The notes under the pieces: model-generated
What the model was told of the DNA's origin: nothing
Seen by the model: the letters and a program-made list of their open reading frames with translations, nothing else
The model's database searches: none
Shown here: one piece after another, positions 1 through 8,590 of the stretch
Layout: the number at the start of each line of letters is the position of its first letter
Position numbering within the stretch: the first letter of the stretch is position 1
Translations under genes and position numbers: made by a program
NCBI RefSeq assembly: GCF_050281185.1
Contig: NZ_JBNNWS010000007.1
Coordinates: forward strand, 62,001-126,000
Origin: Heyndrickxia sp050281185
GTDB taxonomy: Bacteria; Bacillota; Bacilli; Bacillales; Bacillaceae_C
Direction of reading: 5' to 3'
Length of the DNA stretch: 64,000 nt

Positions 1-737
1 ATATCTATTTGCCTCCAAATTATAAAAAGGATCACAAGTACCCTGTTCTCTACCTACTTCATGGGAAAGATGGTAACGAGCAGAGCTGGTTTAATGGAAT
101 TTTAGGAATAAATGCTGCTAAGATCGATCAAACAGCAGACCGCCTAATTAAAGAAGAGAAAATCCCCCCTTTAATTATTGTTAGTCCGATGATCGATAAT
201 AGCTATGGAATAAATTCATCGGCAATTACTAAAAAGATCGATGATCATGATATAGGACTATATGAAGATTATATTATGAAAGAATTAATACCTTATATTG
301 ATTCAAAATACAGCACGATTAAAGACAAATATGGAAGATATATTGGTGGCATATCAATGGGTGGTTTTGCTGCTTTACACTTAGCTTTCATTCATACTGA
401 CTTCTTTTGCAAGGTCGGAGGTCATAGTGCAGCAATAAGGGCGGATGAAAACGCTGGTTCAGGAATCGGTTGGCTATTTAACAACGGCAATCGTAGAGAG
501 CAAATTGACCCGCTATATCTAGCTGATAACCTGGATAAAAAAGACATTTTCGTATATTTAGATCATGGAACAATTGACCATGATTGGCTTGTTGAAGGAA
601 TGAAATCCTTGTATACGAAGCTAAAAGGCAAACATATCGACGTTCAATATGTAACTGCTCAAGGAGGTCATGATTATAAATATTGGTCCAGTCAAACAGA
701 ACGTTATTTATTGTTCTATACTGATAAAAGAGAATAA
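1..737 (+). CDS. Putative esterase, alpha/beta-hydrolase fold (5' truncated by window edge)
   Basis: The frame is open from the first bases and reads IYLPPNYKK, then VLYLLHGKDG, so the true start lies upstream of the window; the TTG at 9 is not a convincing start. The protein resembles the esterase D / enterochelin-esterase-like hydrolase family, which hydrolyses small esters or acyl conjugates. The oxyanion-hole motif LLHG, the nucleophile motif GISMGG (Ser in GxSxG), an acidic segment VYLDHGTIDHD and a C-terminal GGHDYKYW histidine form the expected triad in order. A strong hairpin terminator follows at 809-845. The substrate cannot be inferred. Confidence 0.8.
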   Translation, partial: IYLPPNYKKDHKYPVLYLLHGKDGNEQSWFNGILGINAAKIDQTADRLIKEEKIPPLIIVSPMIDNSYGINSSAITKKIDDHDIGLYEDYIMKELIPYIDSKYSTIKDKYGRYIGGISMGGFAALHLAFIHTDFFCKVGGHSAAIRADENAGSGIGWLFNNGNRREQIDPLYLADNLDKKDIFVYLDHGTIDHDWLVEGMKSLYTKLKGKHIDVQYVTAQGGHDYKYWSSQTERYLLFYTDKRE

Positions 738-808
738 TAGTTGGTTAATAATGGAACAATGAGCCATAAGCCCTCTCTAGATCTAAGAAATGAAAAGAAA
801 ACCAATTG

Positions 809-845
809 AAAAAGCAATGCTAGTAAAAACTAGCATTGCTTTTTT
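809..845. terminator. Bidirectional intrinsic terminator
   Basis: A 16-bp near-perfect stem (AAAAAGCAATGCTAGT / ACTAGCATTGCTTTTT) with an AAAA loop and flanking A and T runs lies between the convergent esterase and F420-ligase-like genes. Confidence 0.9.
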
Positions 846-868
846 ATCACGATATTAATTCGTATATA

Positions 869-2059
869 TTAATTCGTATAATTATCAAAGTACCCTTGAA
901 TAAAGATAATTGGAGTACCCTTGTCACCGCTTCCTGAGGTTAAATCCGATAGGGAACCGATAAGATCAGTCAGTTTTCTTGGTGTCGTTCCTTGTGCTTC
1001 CATAGCTCCGGTTAGATCAGAATGTTTATTGTTAATATATTGAGAGATTGCTTGTTTTAATTCTTCACCTTTTAAATCGGCAAAGTTGTTATCAGCAAGA
1101 TATTTAAGTTTCACTTCATTCGGTGTACCATCTAGTCCTGATGTAAAAGCTGGTGATACTACTGGATCAGCAAGCTCCCATATCTTCCCTACTGGATCTT
1201 TGAATGCGCCATCTCCATAAATCATGACTTCAACATTTTTACCTGTTTTTTCGTTAAGCATCTGTTGTATTTTATCAACGATAGGCTGACAATTACGTGG
1301 GAAAAGCTTAACACTATGTTCTGTTGATTTATTTGAACCTAACAAACCATAAGCTTCATTATATCCGCTGCCATCGATTGGTTCTGATAAGATGTTATCG
1401 AGACTATAGACTTTCTCTCCACCATTAGCTTTTAGTATTTTCTTCGTTCTAAATCTTGTATGGATATCACAAGTAAGAACATTTTTTGTATAGTCTAAAA
1501 TGGTCTTTGGATTATTTGAGAAGATAACTTCACATTCCACACCGTATTCTTCAATTAATGATTTATAATAATCGATATAATCCACGCCAGTGAATGGATG
1601 TTTATTATAGCCAAAGTGGTTTCGGAATTGTTTTTCTGTTAAAACATCTGTCCAAGGATTCACTCCTCTTTCATCAAGGATATCTAAATTTACTAGGTGA
1701 TTCCCCACTTCATCTGCTGGATAGCTAAGCATTAAAATAATTTTTTTCGCACCCTTTGCAATCCCACGCAGACAGATGGCAAAACGATTACGACTTAAGA
1801 TAGGAAAAATAACACCAACCGTTTCCTCACCAAATTTCGCCTGAACATCTTTTGCAATATGATCGATTGTCGCATAATTCCCTTGAGCACGGGCAACGAT
1901 TGATTCTGTTACCGTAACGATGTCTTTATCATTAATTTCAAAGCCTTCCGCTTCTGATGCCTTTAACACACTATCTACAACAATTTCTTCAATGTTGTCT
2001 CCTTGATTGATGATCGGACCACGAAGTCCTCTAACAACTGTTCCAACTAATCTTTCCAA
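869..2059 (-). CDS. Coenzyme F420-0:L-glutamate ligase (CofE)-like protein
   Basis: This 396-aa protein resembles the F420-0:gamma-glutamyl ligase family as found in Firmicutes. Family members add glutamate to a phospholactyl-flavin or use related carboxylate-amine ligation. Visible family-like segments are the N-terminal TVVRGLRGPIINQGD, IVTVTESIVARAQGN, and the C-terminal MIYGDGAFKDPVGKIWELAD. It is longer than archaeal CofE (about 250 aa). The ATG at 2059 is preceded by AGGAGGAATTATTTT on the minus strand. No other F420 biosynthesis gene (cofC, cofD, fbiC) is in the window, so the true substrate is uncertain. A LysR gene diverges from it and may regulate it. Confidence 0.72.
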   Translation of the reverse strand: MERLVGTVVRGLRGPIINQGDNIEEIVVDSVLKASEAEGFEINDKDIVTVTESIVARAQGNYATIDHIAKDVQAKFGEETVGVIFPILSRNRFAICLRGIAKGAKKIILMLSYPADEVGNHLVNLDILDERGVNPWTDVLTEKQFRNHFGYNKHPFTGVDYIDYYKSLIEEYGVECEVIFSNNPKTILDYTKNVLTCDIHTRFRTKKILKANGGEKVYSLDNILSEPIDGSGYNEAYGLLGSNKSTEHSVKLFPRNCQPIVDKIQQMLNEKTGKNVEVMIYGDGAFKDPVGKIWELADPVVSPAFTSGLDGTPNEVKLKYLADNNFADLKGEELKQAISQYINNKHSDLTGAMEAQGTTPRKLTDLIGSLSDLTSGSGDKGTPIIFIQGYFDNYTN

Positions 2060-2176
2060 AATAATTCCTCCTAATCACCAGGTTTATTAAGAATTATGTA
2101 TCTACTTGTAATATACACCTGTTAAGTGATATAAGTAAAATTAATATATGTAATATAAGATATAAGGACTGGTTAT

Positions 2177-3067
2177 ATGATAAGCAAATTAGATTTATAT
2201 AAAATTTTTTGTAGTGTGGCAAAGGTTAAAAGTTTTTCTAAGGCAGCAAAAGATCTTTATATGTCACAACCAGCAGTTAGTCAAGCAATTATGCAATTAG
2301 AAAGGGAATTAGATACACGTCTATTTAATCGGACACCAAAAGGAGTTTCTTTAACAAATGAAGGGAGTATTCTATTTGAATATGTTCATGCAGCAATTAA
2401 GTTGATTAATGTTGGAGAAGAAAAGATTTTAGAGTTTAAGGATTTAACGACAGGTGAACTAAAGATAGGTGTAAGTGATACAATTGCTCGGTATTTCTTA
2501 ATCCCATACTTAGAAGCTTTTCATAATCAATATCCAAATATTAAGTTTCGCATGGTGAATGGAACAACTTTAGAAATTTGTTCAATACTAAAATCAGGAG
2601 AAGTGGATCTTGCCATTTGTAACTTTCCAATTAATGACCCTGCATTAGAACTTAAACCATGTATTGATATTCATGATATTTTTGTTTGCGGGGAGAACTA
2701 TAGGAAGCAAATTTCTCAACCTTTAAGCCTCGAACAACTAGTCAAACAGCCATTAATTTTACTTGAACCGAAATCTAACTCAAGGAGATATGTGGAAGAT
2801 TATCTATTATCTAAAGGAATAAAGATTTCTCCTGAATTTGAATTAGGCTCACATGATTTATTATTAGAGCTTGCCAAAATAAATGTAGGGATTGCATGCG
2901 TGACAAAGGAATTTTCCCAAGAATATTTAACAAAAGGACTACTCCATGAAATACAGCTAACTGAAGAAATTCCGAAGAGATCTATTGGAGTATGTTTTTT
3001 AAAAAGCGTGCCTTTATCACCTGCTTCAACAAAATTTGTGGAGATATTGGAAAATAAATTGGAATAA
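2177..3067 (+). CDS. LysR-family transcriptional regulator
   Basis: This 296-aa protein has the normal LysR length. The N-terminal helix-turn-helix (residues 1-65) has the typical FCSVAKVKSFSKAAKDLYMS and QPAVSQAIMQLE segments, followed by LFNRTPKGVSLTNEG. Residues about 90-296 form the periplasmic-binding-protein-like effector domain (LKIGVSDTIARYFLIPYL). The gene is transcribed divergently from the CofE-like gene 117 bp away, the classic arrangement for LysR control of its neighbour and of itself. No effector can be deduced. A weak hairpin (GGCGAAGTT/AACTCCGTC followed by T8) lies just downstream. Confidence 0.93.
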   Translation: MISKLDLYKIFCSVAKVKSFSKAAKDLYMSQPAVSQAIMQLERELDTRLFNRTPKGVSLTNEGSILFEYVHAAIKLINVGEEKILEFKDLTTGELKIGVSDTIARYFLIPYLEAFHNQYPNIKFRMVNGTTLEICSILKSGEVDLAICNFPINDPALELKPCIDIHDIFVCGENYRKQISQPLSLEQLVKQPLILLEPKSNSRRYVEDYLLSKGIKISPEFELGSHDLLLELAKINVGIACVTKEFSQEYLTKGLLHEIQLTEEIPKRSIGVCFLKSVPLSPASTKFVEILENKLE

Positions 3068-3329
3068 ACCGATAACTAAAATCTATATGATTTAAAAAAG
3101 GCGAAGTTTTAAATGTAACTCCGTCTTTTTTTTGTATTGTTCATATTCAGTTCATAAATGAAGTTTATCATCTTTAAATAAAAAGTTATAAAAAAAAAAT
3201 ACAGGCGAATATCCTGATGTGAGAGGTGCAATGGAAAAATCCGCCTTAAGACGGAAGGGATTCCCGACGAGAGATCATTTTTAAAATAAAAAATACAAAT
3301 TATAGTAATACGAAGAGGGAGGAATTACG

Positions 3330-4361
3330 ATGAATAATTTAAACAAAAAAGAAACAATTATAGATAATGCTGAATGGGCTGTTGAAGCACGCGGCCTTGT
3401 TAAGAATTTTGGCGACAATCGTGCAGTCGACGGGGTAAATATGAATGTACGTGCCGGTACGATCTACGGTGTGCTTGGTCCGAATGGGGCAGGCAAAACC
3501 ACCACGATTAGAATGCTGGCGACCTTACTGAGAGCGGACGCAGGATCGACGCGTATCTTTGGATACGATGTGGAGAAAGAGCCGCAAATTGTACGTCAAT
3601 TAATTGGGGTAACCGGTCAGTACGCATCGGTCGATGAGTCTCTTAGCGCTACTGAGAATCTGGTCATCTTCTCTCGACTACTAGGGTTGGGGCGAGCAGA
3701 TTCACGGCGTAAAGCTGAGGAATTGTTGGAGGAATTTAGTTTAACAGAAGCTGCGAAGCGTCCGTTGAAAAATTTCTCTGGTGGCATGCGTCGCCGGCTG
3801 GATCTTGCGGCAAGTCTCATTGCACAGCCGCCACTGATTTTCTTAGATGAACCAACTACCGGCCTAGATCCGCGAACACGTAATCAAATGTGGGATACGA
3901 TCCGCCGCTTGGTAAAGACGGGTTCAACTGTGTTGTTAACAACACAGTACCTCCAAGAGGCAGATGAGCTGGCCGATCGAATCGCGGTTATTGATCGTGG
4001 CCGGGTAGTCGCGGAGGGTACGGTGAATGAATTAAAAGCTTCAGTCGGTACCTCATCATTGCATTTGAACATCCAAAATCCACAGGACATTCAAGAGGCG
4101 CGCCAGACCGTAGAAAAGGTTCTTAAGGTCCAGTCATCTGTTTCACCAGAAGGTGGAAAGATTACTGCTCCGATGGCGGAAGCCGACCGGGTTACTGATC
4201 TGCTTATCGCTCTCCGTGAGTCAGGAATTCAGTTGGCCGAGTTGAGTGTACAGAAACCGACCCTAGATGAAGTCTTTCTGACCATCACCGGCCACGGTGT
4301 TAAGGAGGAAGCTTCTAAAATATACAATGAATTCGACAGAGCAAGGGAGGTAAGAGCATGA
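3330..4361 (+). CDS. ABC transporter ATP-binding protein, DrrA (daunorubicin resistance) family
   Basis: This 343-aa nucleotide-binding subunit has Walker A GPNGAGKTT, signature NFSGGMRRRLDLA, Walker B LIFLDEPTTGLD and an H-loop region LLTTQYLQEADELADR. The C-terminal about 90 residues match the DrrA-type extension (LDEVFLTITGHGVKEE). Start ATG 3330 follows AGGGAGGAATTACG. It overlaps the permease gene by 4 bp (ATGA), so the two form one transporter. The family exports drugs or lipids; the substrate here is unknown. Base composition and codon choice (gcg, ctg, cgc, gac) are clearly richer in GC than in neighbouring genes, which suggests acquisition from another lineage. Confidence 0.92.
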   Translation: MNNLNKKETIIDNAEWAVEARGLVKNFGDNRAVDGVNMNVRAGTIYGVLGPNGAGKTTTIRMLATLLRADAGSTRIFGYDVEKEPQIVRQLIGVTGQYASVDESLSATENLVIFSRLLGLGRADSRRKAEELLEEFSLTEAAKRPLKNFSGGMRRRLDLAASLIAQPPLIFLDEPTTGLDPRTRNQMWDTIRRLVKTGSTVLLTTQYLQEADELADRIAVIDRGRVVAEGTVNELKASVGTSSLHLNIQNPQDIQEARQTVEKVLKVQSSVSPEGGKITAPMAEADRVTDLLIALRESGIQLAELSVQKPTLDEVFLTITGHGVKEEASKIYNEFDRAREVRA

Positions 4362-5173
4362 AAAGTACTTCTATTAATCAAGTTTCAGAACGTCAGCTGC
4401 GCAACAAAACGAGCTTCAGCCAAACGGTACGCAATTCGTTAACGATGGCGTATCGAGGTTTACTGAAGATTAAGCGTACACCTGAGCAATTGTTCGACGT
4501 CACGCTCCAGCCCATCATCTTTACTCTGATGTTTACTTACATTTTTGGTGGGGCAATCTCCGGAAACGTGCATAACTATTTGCCCGTTATCATTCCCGGT
4601 ATTCTCGTGCAGACAGTAATTACAACCTCAATCGTCACCGGAGTCCAACTTCGTGAGGACATGGATAAGGGTGTGTTCGACCGATTTAAGTCGCTGCCTA
4701 TTGCGCGAATTGCTCCATTAGCAGGAGCCCTGCTGGCTGATACTATTCGGTATACTATTGCGACAGTGCTCACTTTCGCCATGGGGTATATCATGGGATA
4801 TCGTCCGGATGGAGGTCTTGGTCATGTCGCCATCGCAGCACTTCTTGTGATTGTCTGTTCGTGGGCCATCAGTTGGATTTTTGCTTTCTTTGGTGTAATT
4901 GCGCGTACTGCATCAAGCGTACAGGGGATCTCAATGCTTGTGCTGTTTCCTCTCACGTTTCTCTCCAACGCTTTTGTGCCCGCAGAGACCATGCCTGACT
5001 GGCTTCAGTGGTTTGTAAAAATTAATCCAATCTCGCACCTCGTTACTGCCGTCAGAGATCTCGCCAACTCTGGTACCATAGGTTGGGACCTATTCGTCTC
5101 CCTCATTGGCGCGGCTGTCATTGTGGCGGTCTTTGCGCCAATCACTGTTCGTGCATATATGCGTCGGACATAG
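4358..5173 (+). CDS. ABC-2 type transporter permease, DrrB family
   Basis: This 271-aa membrane protein has about six hydrophobic segments and the ABC-2 features LQPIIFTLMFTYIFGG, LVQTVITTSIVTGV and FDRFKSLPIARIAPL. The C-terminal FPLTFLSNAFVPAETMPDWL precedes NPISHLVTAVRDL, as in DrrB-type permeases. It is translationally coupled to the DrrA-like ATPase (ATGA overlap) and followed by a strong terminator. It shares the GC-rich codon use of its partner, so the pair probably entered the genome together. The expected role is efflux of an amphiphilic compound; the substrate is not known. Confidence 0.9.
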   Translation: MKSTSINQVSERQLRNKTSFSQTVRNSLTMAYRGLLKIKRTPEQLFDVTLQPIIFTLMFTYIFGGAISGNVHNYLPVIIPGILVQTVITTSIVTGVQLREDMDKGVFDRFKSLPIARIAPLAGALLADTIRYTIATVLTFAMGYIMGYRPDGGLGHVAIAALLVIVCSWAISWIFAFFGVIARTASSVQGISMLVLFPLTFLSNAFVPAETMPDWLQWFVKINPISHLVTAVRDLANSGTIGWDLFVSLIGAAVIVAVFAPITVRAYMRRT

Positions 5174-5237
5174 GCGAAGAGATAGTCTCACCACTTGGAA
5201 CTTGGGTTCTTCGGATACATGATTTCATTGGGCTGTC

Positions 5238-5269
5238 GCCATGTCCTTCTGTTTGGACATGGCATTTTT
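5238..5269 (+). terminator. Intrinsic terminator of the DrrAB-type operon
   Basis: A perfect 9-bp stem GCCATGTCC / GGACATGGC with an 8-nt loop is followed by ATTTTT. It closes the two-gene transporter unit and lies next to the convergent YhhN-family gene. Confidence 0.85.
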
Positions 5270-5272
5270 CCA

Positions 5273-5944
5273 TTATTTGAGGACAAAACCAGACTGATTG
5301 ATGCTGTTGTTACCGATCTTAACCGTTCCAATACTATGGGCAATAAGAAATTGAGCTGTGTAATAGGTTGTCATAATGAGCGGACCAGAGAAGCTGATAT
5401 TAGAAATAAACATATTCCATGATAGAATTGAGTCAGATATGACAAACAAAAGACTCCCGATGATTGCCCACTTGTTTCCGGTCATGATGGCTGACCAAGC
5501 CATTAAGGAGATTACGGTTACGTAAGCTAGAACAGGTACGATTAAAGAATCGCTTCCATCTCGAGATAATGCTGAAATTAATTCCTTGCCCATAATACTA
5601 GCGTAAATGCCAATAGGTAATATCATGACGAATCGTATTTTTGAAAAACTCCATCTACTCAAAAAACCCGCTAAATAAAAGAGATGTCCAATAAGAAATG
5701 CTGATAAACCAATTACAAACCAGTGAAGTAGGCCATCACCCAGCATGCAGAAAAACAAACCGGTTAACATAATCCAATGAGTAAGTAATTTTTTATAAGG
5801 AAATTGTCGGTAGGCATAATAAATAATCAACCACATTGGAATTAACTTAAATAGGAGCTTTACCATCAGTGGATGATCAGGGATAAAGAAAATGTAGAGA
5901 ATGCTCATTAGCAAAATGAGAATAGGTAGCCAGTAAGATCTCAA
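5273..5944 (-). CDS. YhhN/TMEM86 (lysoplasmalogenase-like) integral membrane protein
   Basis: This hydrophobic protein of about 223 aa has seven to eight predicted membrane segments. The YhhN-family signatures are seen: LFKLIPMWLIIYYAY early, then GLFFCMLGDGLLHW and GLSAFLIGHLFYLAGF. Some family members hydrolyse the vinyl-ether bond of lysoplasmalogen; activity in Bacillus is unproven. The reading frame is open back to an ATG at 6004. A TTG at 5944 with AAGGAAG eight bases upstream is the better start, because the extra 20 residues run into a dispersed repeat and have no ribosome binding site. It is convergent with the DrrAB operon. Confidence 0.7.
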   Translation of the reverse strand: MRSYWLPILILLMSILYIFFIPDHPLMVKLLFKLIPMWLIIYYAYRQFPYKKLLTHWIMLTGLFFCMLGDGLLHWFVIGLSAFLIGHLFYLAGFLSRWSFSKIRFVMILPIGIYASIMGKELISALSRDGSDSLIVPVLAYVTVISLMAWSAIMTGNKWAIIGSLLFVISDSILSWNMFISNISFSGPLIMTTYYTAQFLIAHSIGTVKIGNNSINQSGFVLK

Positions 5945-6003
5945 AGAAACCACTTCCTTAAGAAAAATAATTTTTTGAAACTTTTTAAAAAGGTAAGAAA
6001 GCA

Positions 6004-6198
6004 TAAAATTTTACTAATGATATTAGACATGAAAAGTGTCTGCTATGTCTAGCTCCAGCGCCTATCGGCTAGCGGATTTCTCCGTCTACTCCCTACGATA
6101 AGTCAACATCGACTCGTCCCTCGCCGTGTCTCCTTTATCTCAGTCGAAGACTACGAAATCCGTACGCCGATGGACAAGGCGCTTGCGCTTTTCTTATG
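6004..6198. repeat. Dispersed palindromic repeat, family R2, copy a
   Basis: This element of about 195 bp carries TCCGTC, CCCTACGATAAGTCAACATC, CCTTTATCTCAGTCGAAGAC, TACGAAATCCGTACGC and a terminal GGCGCTTGCGCTTTTCTT. Two further copies lie at 56493-56643 and 60842-61058; homology with the latter includes about 45 bp of leader (ATATTAGACATGAAAAGTGT). The inner arms CGGATTTC / GAAATCCG and the outer ends can fold back into a long hairpin. No open reading frame is conserved. It may be a mobile or structured intergenic element. Confidence 0.75.
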
Positions 6199-6298
6199 TC
6201 TTTGCATCACTTTCTAATGATTGAACAATACTGTTTTTTAAGAATAACTGTGTAATAAGTTTCTATTAGTAGTTTGAAAATTCCTTCTTTTTATAAAA

Positions 6299-6469
6299 AG
6301 CTCTTTTCTAATACTTTGTTGCTATTTGTAACAAAGTAAAAATCGGTAGTAGGATTTTTACGGTTGTTTTCGCACTTATACAATGAGTATGGGATGAAGA
6401 AAAGAGCACGAAACCAATTTAATTAAGGATGTAGCTTTTTACGATAAGCAACAATCTTTACGAACAGCT
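6299..6469. mobile_element. MITE family R1, copy A (171 bp, 8-bp target duplication)
   Basis: The ends are inverted (AGCTCTTTTC... / ...TTTACGAACAGCT) and the element is flanked by an exact 8-bp direct repeat TTATAAAA (6291-6298 and 6470-6477). It contains the internal hairpin GTAAAAATC/GATTTTTAC common to the family. It has no transposase, so it would need to be mobilised in trans. Confidence 0.85.
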
Positions 6470-6471
6470 TT

Positions 6472-6525
6472 ATAAAAAGAAAAAGACGAGAGCAATTCTC
6501 TCGTCTTTAAATGGTGTTTTTTTAT
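6472..6525. terminator. Hairpin between two MITEs
   Basis: AAAGACGAGAG / CTCTCGTCTTT with a short loop, then a T7 run at 6517-6523, lies between MITE copies A and B downstream of the DtpT-like gene. A related AAGACGAGAG hairpin is at 8510-8534. Confidence 0.6.
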
Positions 6526-6527
6526 AA

Positions 6528-6699
6528 GGCTCTTTTCTGAAACATTGTTGCTTTCTGCAACAAAGTAAAAATCGGCAGTAGGATTTTTACGGTTATTTAC
6601 TACTTTCATAATGAGGATGGATGATGAAAAGAGCACGAAGCCTATTTATTTAAGGATTGGAGCTATATACGAAAAGCAACAATCTATGCGAAAACAGCC
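6528..6699. mobile_element. MITE family R1, copy B (172 bp, 8-bp target duplication)
   Basis: The ends are GGCTCTTTTC and GCGAAAACAGCC, flanked by exact 8-bp repeats TTTTATAA (6520-6527 and 6700-6707). The insertion sits only a few bases past the stop codon of the DtpT-like gene and about 50 bp from copy A, so it has replaced the natural 3' untranslated region. Confidence 0.88.
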
Positions 6700-6711
6700 T
6701 TTTATAAATAG

Positions 6712-8205
6712 CTAGCGAACACCTTTCATAAAGCTTTGGATCTTTGGTGATATGATTAACAAGATTATTCCAAGAAGAATAGATACCCCACCTATCACTC
6801 CAAAGTAGACCATTTCAGTTTTAGGTGTATAAAATTTAACGATTTGTGCATTAAGTGCTTGAGCAGCAGCGTTCGATAGAAACCATAAGCTCATTGTTTG
6901 TGCAGAGAAAGCAGCAGGTGCTAATTTAGTTGTAGCTGATAATCCTACAGGAGACAAACATAATTCCCCTATAACGACAATAAAATAACTAAGTACAAGC
7001 CATAATGGGTTTACTAATGAATTGGATCCACCAAAATAGGCTGGTAAAAGAATAACAAGGAATGAAATACCTGCGAACAGTAAACCTAATGAGAATTTTT
7101 GCGGTATAGATGGCTGACGTTTTCCTAATTTCATCCACAACCAAGCAAATACAGGTGCAAAAACGATAATAAATAATGGGTTTAATGATTGGAACCAAGC
7201 AGGTGAAATATGGATACCTGCGAAGTCTAATTGTGTTCGTTTATCTGCATAGTTTGCAAGAATAGTTGAGCCTTGCTCTTGAATGGCCCAAAACATAACT
7301 GAAGCAATAAACAATGGAATATAAGCGATAATACGTGAACGTTCTACTTTTGTTGTTTTAGGGCTACGATACATCACTACGAAATAGATAGTCGGAATTA
7401 GAATCCCCAAAATCCCTATTAAAGCGACGAAGCTTTTAAATGTTAGTATTCCAGCCGGAATCGTAATGGCTACTAATACAGCAATAATCACTACGCCTAA
7501 TCCAATGATTGTGTAGACCTTTTTCTTTTCATCCGGTGATAAAGGATTTGCGATGAAAGTTCCAGCAAGACCTAGATTTTTTTTCTTAGTGATGATGAAA
7601 AGGATTAGTCCGATAAACATACCAATAGCTGCTAAAGCAAAACCCAGGTGGAAATTATTCTTCATTCCGATTGTTCCGACAATTAATGGCGAAAGGAAGC
7701 CCCCTAAGTTAATCCCCATATAAAAAATACTAAATCCTGAATCACGACGATTGTCTTCTTCGCTATAAATCTCTCCGACAATGCTAGAAACGTTCGGTTT
7801 AAGAAGTCCTGTTCCAAGTACAATTAAAACCATGGAGACAAAAAACATCGCCAAATTTCCAGGTATAGATAATGCTATATGCCCTAGCATAATCAGTACT
7901 CCACCATAAAAAACGGCTTTGGAGGTTCCGAAGAGTCTATCAGCCATCCAGCCGCCAATAATTCCAGACATATAAACTAAAGATCCATAGATAGACATAA
8001 TTGCAAGTGCAGTAGATTGATCAAGGCCTAATCCGCCTTTTGAAACCTCATAGTACATATAATAAACGAGGATTGCCCTCATTCCATAATACGAGAAACG
8101 TTCCCAAAATTCTGTAAAGAAAAGAGTGAATAATCCCTTAGGATGTCCAAAAAAACCTTTTTGAGGGACACTTTCCACAATTTTCTGTCTGTTTAATCCT
8201 GACAT
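6712..8205 (-). CDS. Di-/tripeptide:proton symporter, POT/PTR family (DtpT type)
   Basis: This 497-aa protein is of normal length for the proton-dependent oligopeptide transporter family, with 12-14 membrane segments. The diagnostic first-helix motif is FFTEFWERFSYYGMRAILVYY (ExxERFxYYG). The PTR motif region reads GLLKPNVSSIVGEIY and FSIFYMGINLGGFLSPLI, and the late motif is SYFIVVIGELCLSPVGLS. It imports short peptides with protons across the cytoplasmic membrane. A good sigma-A promoter is present (8232-8260). Two MITEs lie immediately downstream. Confidence 0.93.
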   Translation of the reverse strand: MSGLNRQKIVESVPQKGFFGHPKGLFTLFFTEFWERFSYYGMRAILVYYMYYEVSKGGLGLDQSTALAIMSIYGSLVYMSGIIGGWMADRLFGTSKAVFYGGVLIMLGHIALSIPGNLAMFFVSMVLIVLGTGLLKPNVSSIVGEIYSEEDNRRDSGFSIFYMGINLGGFLSPLIVGTIGMKNNFHLGFALAAIGMFIGLILFIITKKKNLGLAGTFIANPLSPDEKKKVYTIIGLGVVIIAVLVAITIPAGILTFKSFVALIGILGILIPTIYFVVMYRSPKTTKVERSRIIAYIPLFIASVMFWAIQEQGSTILANYADKRTQLDFAGIHISPAWFQSLNPLFIIVFAPVFAWLWMKLGKRQPSIPQKFSLGLLFAGISFLVILLPAYFGGSNSLVNPLWLVLSYFIVVIGELCLSPVGLSATTKLAPAAFSAQTMSLWFLSNAAAQALNAQIVKFYTPKTEMVYFGVIGGVSILLGIILLIISPKIQSFMKGVR

Positions 8206-8231
8206 TACACAACCTCCCTTACTATTATAAA

Positions 8232-8260
8232 ATAATACTTTTAATTTTTTTTATTGTCAA
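8232..8260 (-). promoter_or_regulatory. Sigma-A promoter of the DtpT-like gene
   Basis: On the minus strand TTGACA (8260-8255) and TATTAT (8237-8232) are separated by exactly 17 bp, about 30 bp upstream of the start codon. Confidence 0.75.
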
Positions 8261-8509
8261 AAACATTATTTGGATAATGATTTATAATGAACGTGGAGGT
8301 AATGTATTGAAAATACATTTTTTTGAAATAATTATTTATTTTTGGAAATAGTAGTTTGTTCTTCATCTATTATCTGGACACTACGTTATTCAAATGAATC
8401 TATGTTGTTATTATGTCAAAAACAAACTCGATTACTCATTATTTTTAGGTGAATGACTCAATTTTCGCAGATAAAAAAAAACTCATGTCGTTTGCATGCT
8501 TAAAAGAAA
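8261..8509. other. Intergenic stretch with no further assigned feature
   Basis: This AT-rich region lies between the DtpT promoter and the terminator of the YtrA-type operon. A short open frame from 8449 lacks a convincing ribosome binding site and overlaps the terminator, so it is not called as a gene. Confidence 0.5.
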
Positions 8510-8546
8510 AAGACGAGAGTTTTTTTCTCGTCTTAAAAATTTTTTT
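8510..8546 (-). terminator. Terminator of the YtrA-type ABC operon
   Basis: The stem AAGACGAGAG / CTCGTCTT has a T-rich loop. It lies 57 bp beyond the last gene of the operon and is flanked by A/T runs usable on either strand. Confidence 0.75.
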
Positions 8547-8590
8547 TGATGTTAAGAATAAAATATGGATGTTTGATTTAAACCTATTAC

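Noticed and set aside
3617..4090. Antisense frames in the DrrA-like gene
   Set aside because: They are shadows of a GC-rich coding sequence; no starts or ribosome binding sites.
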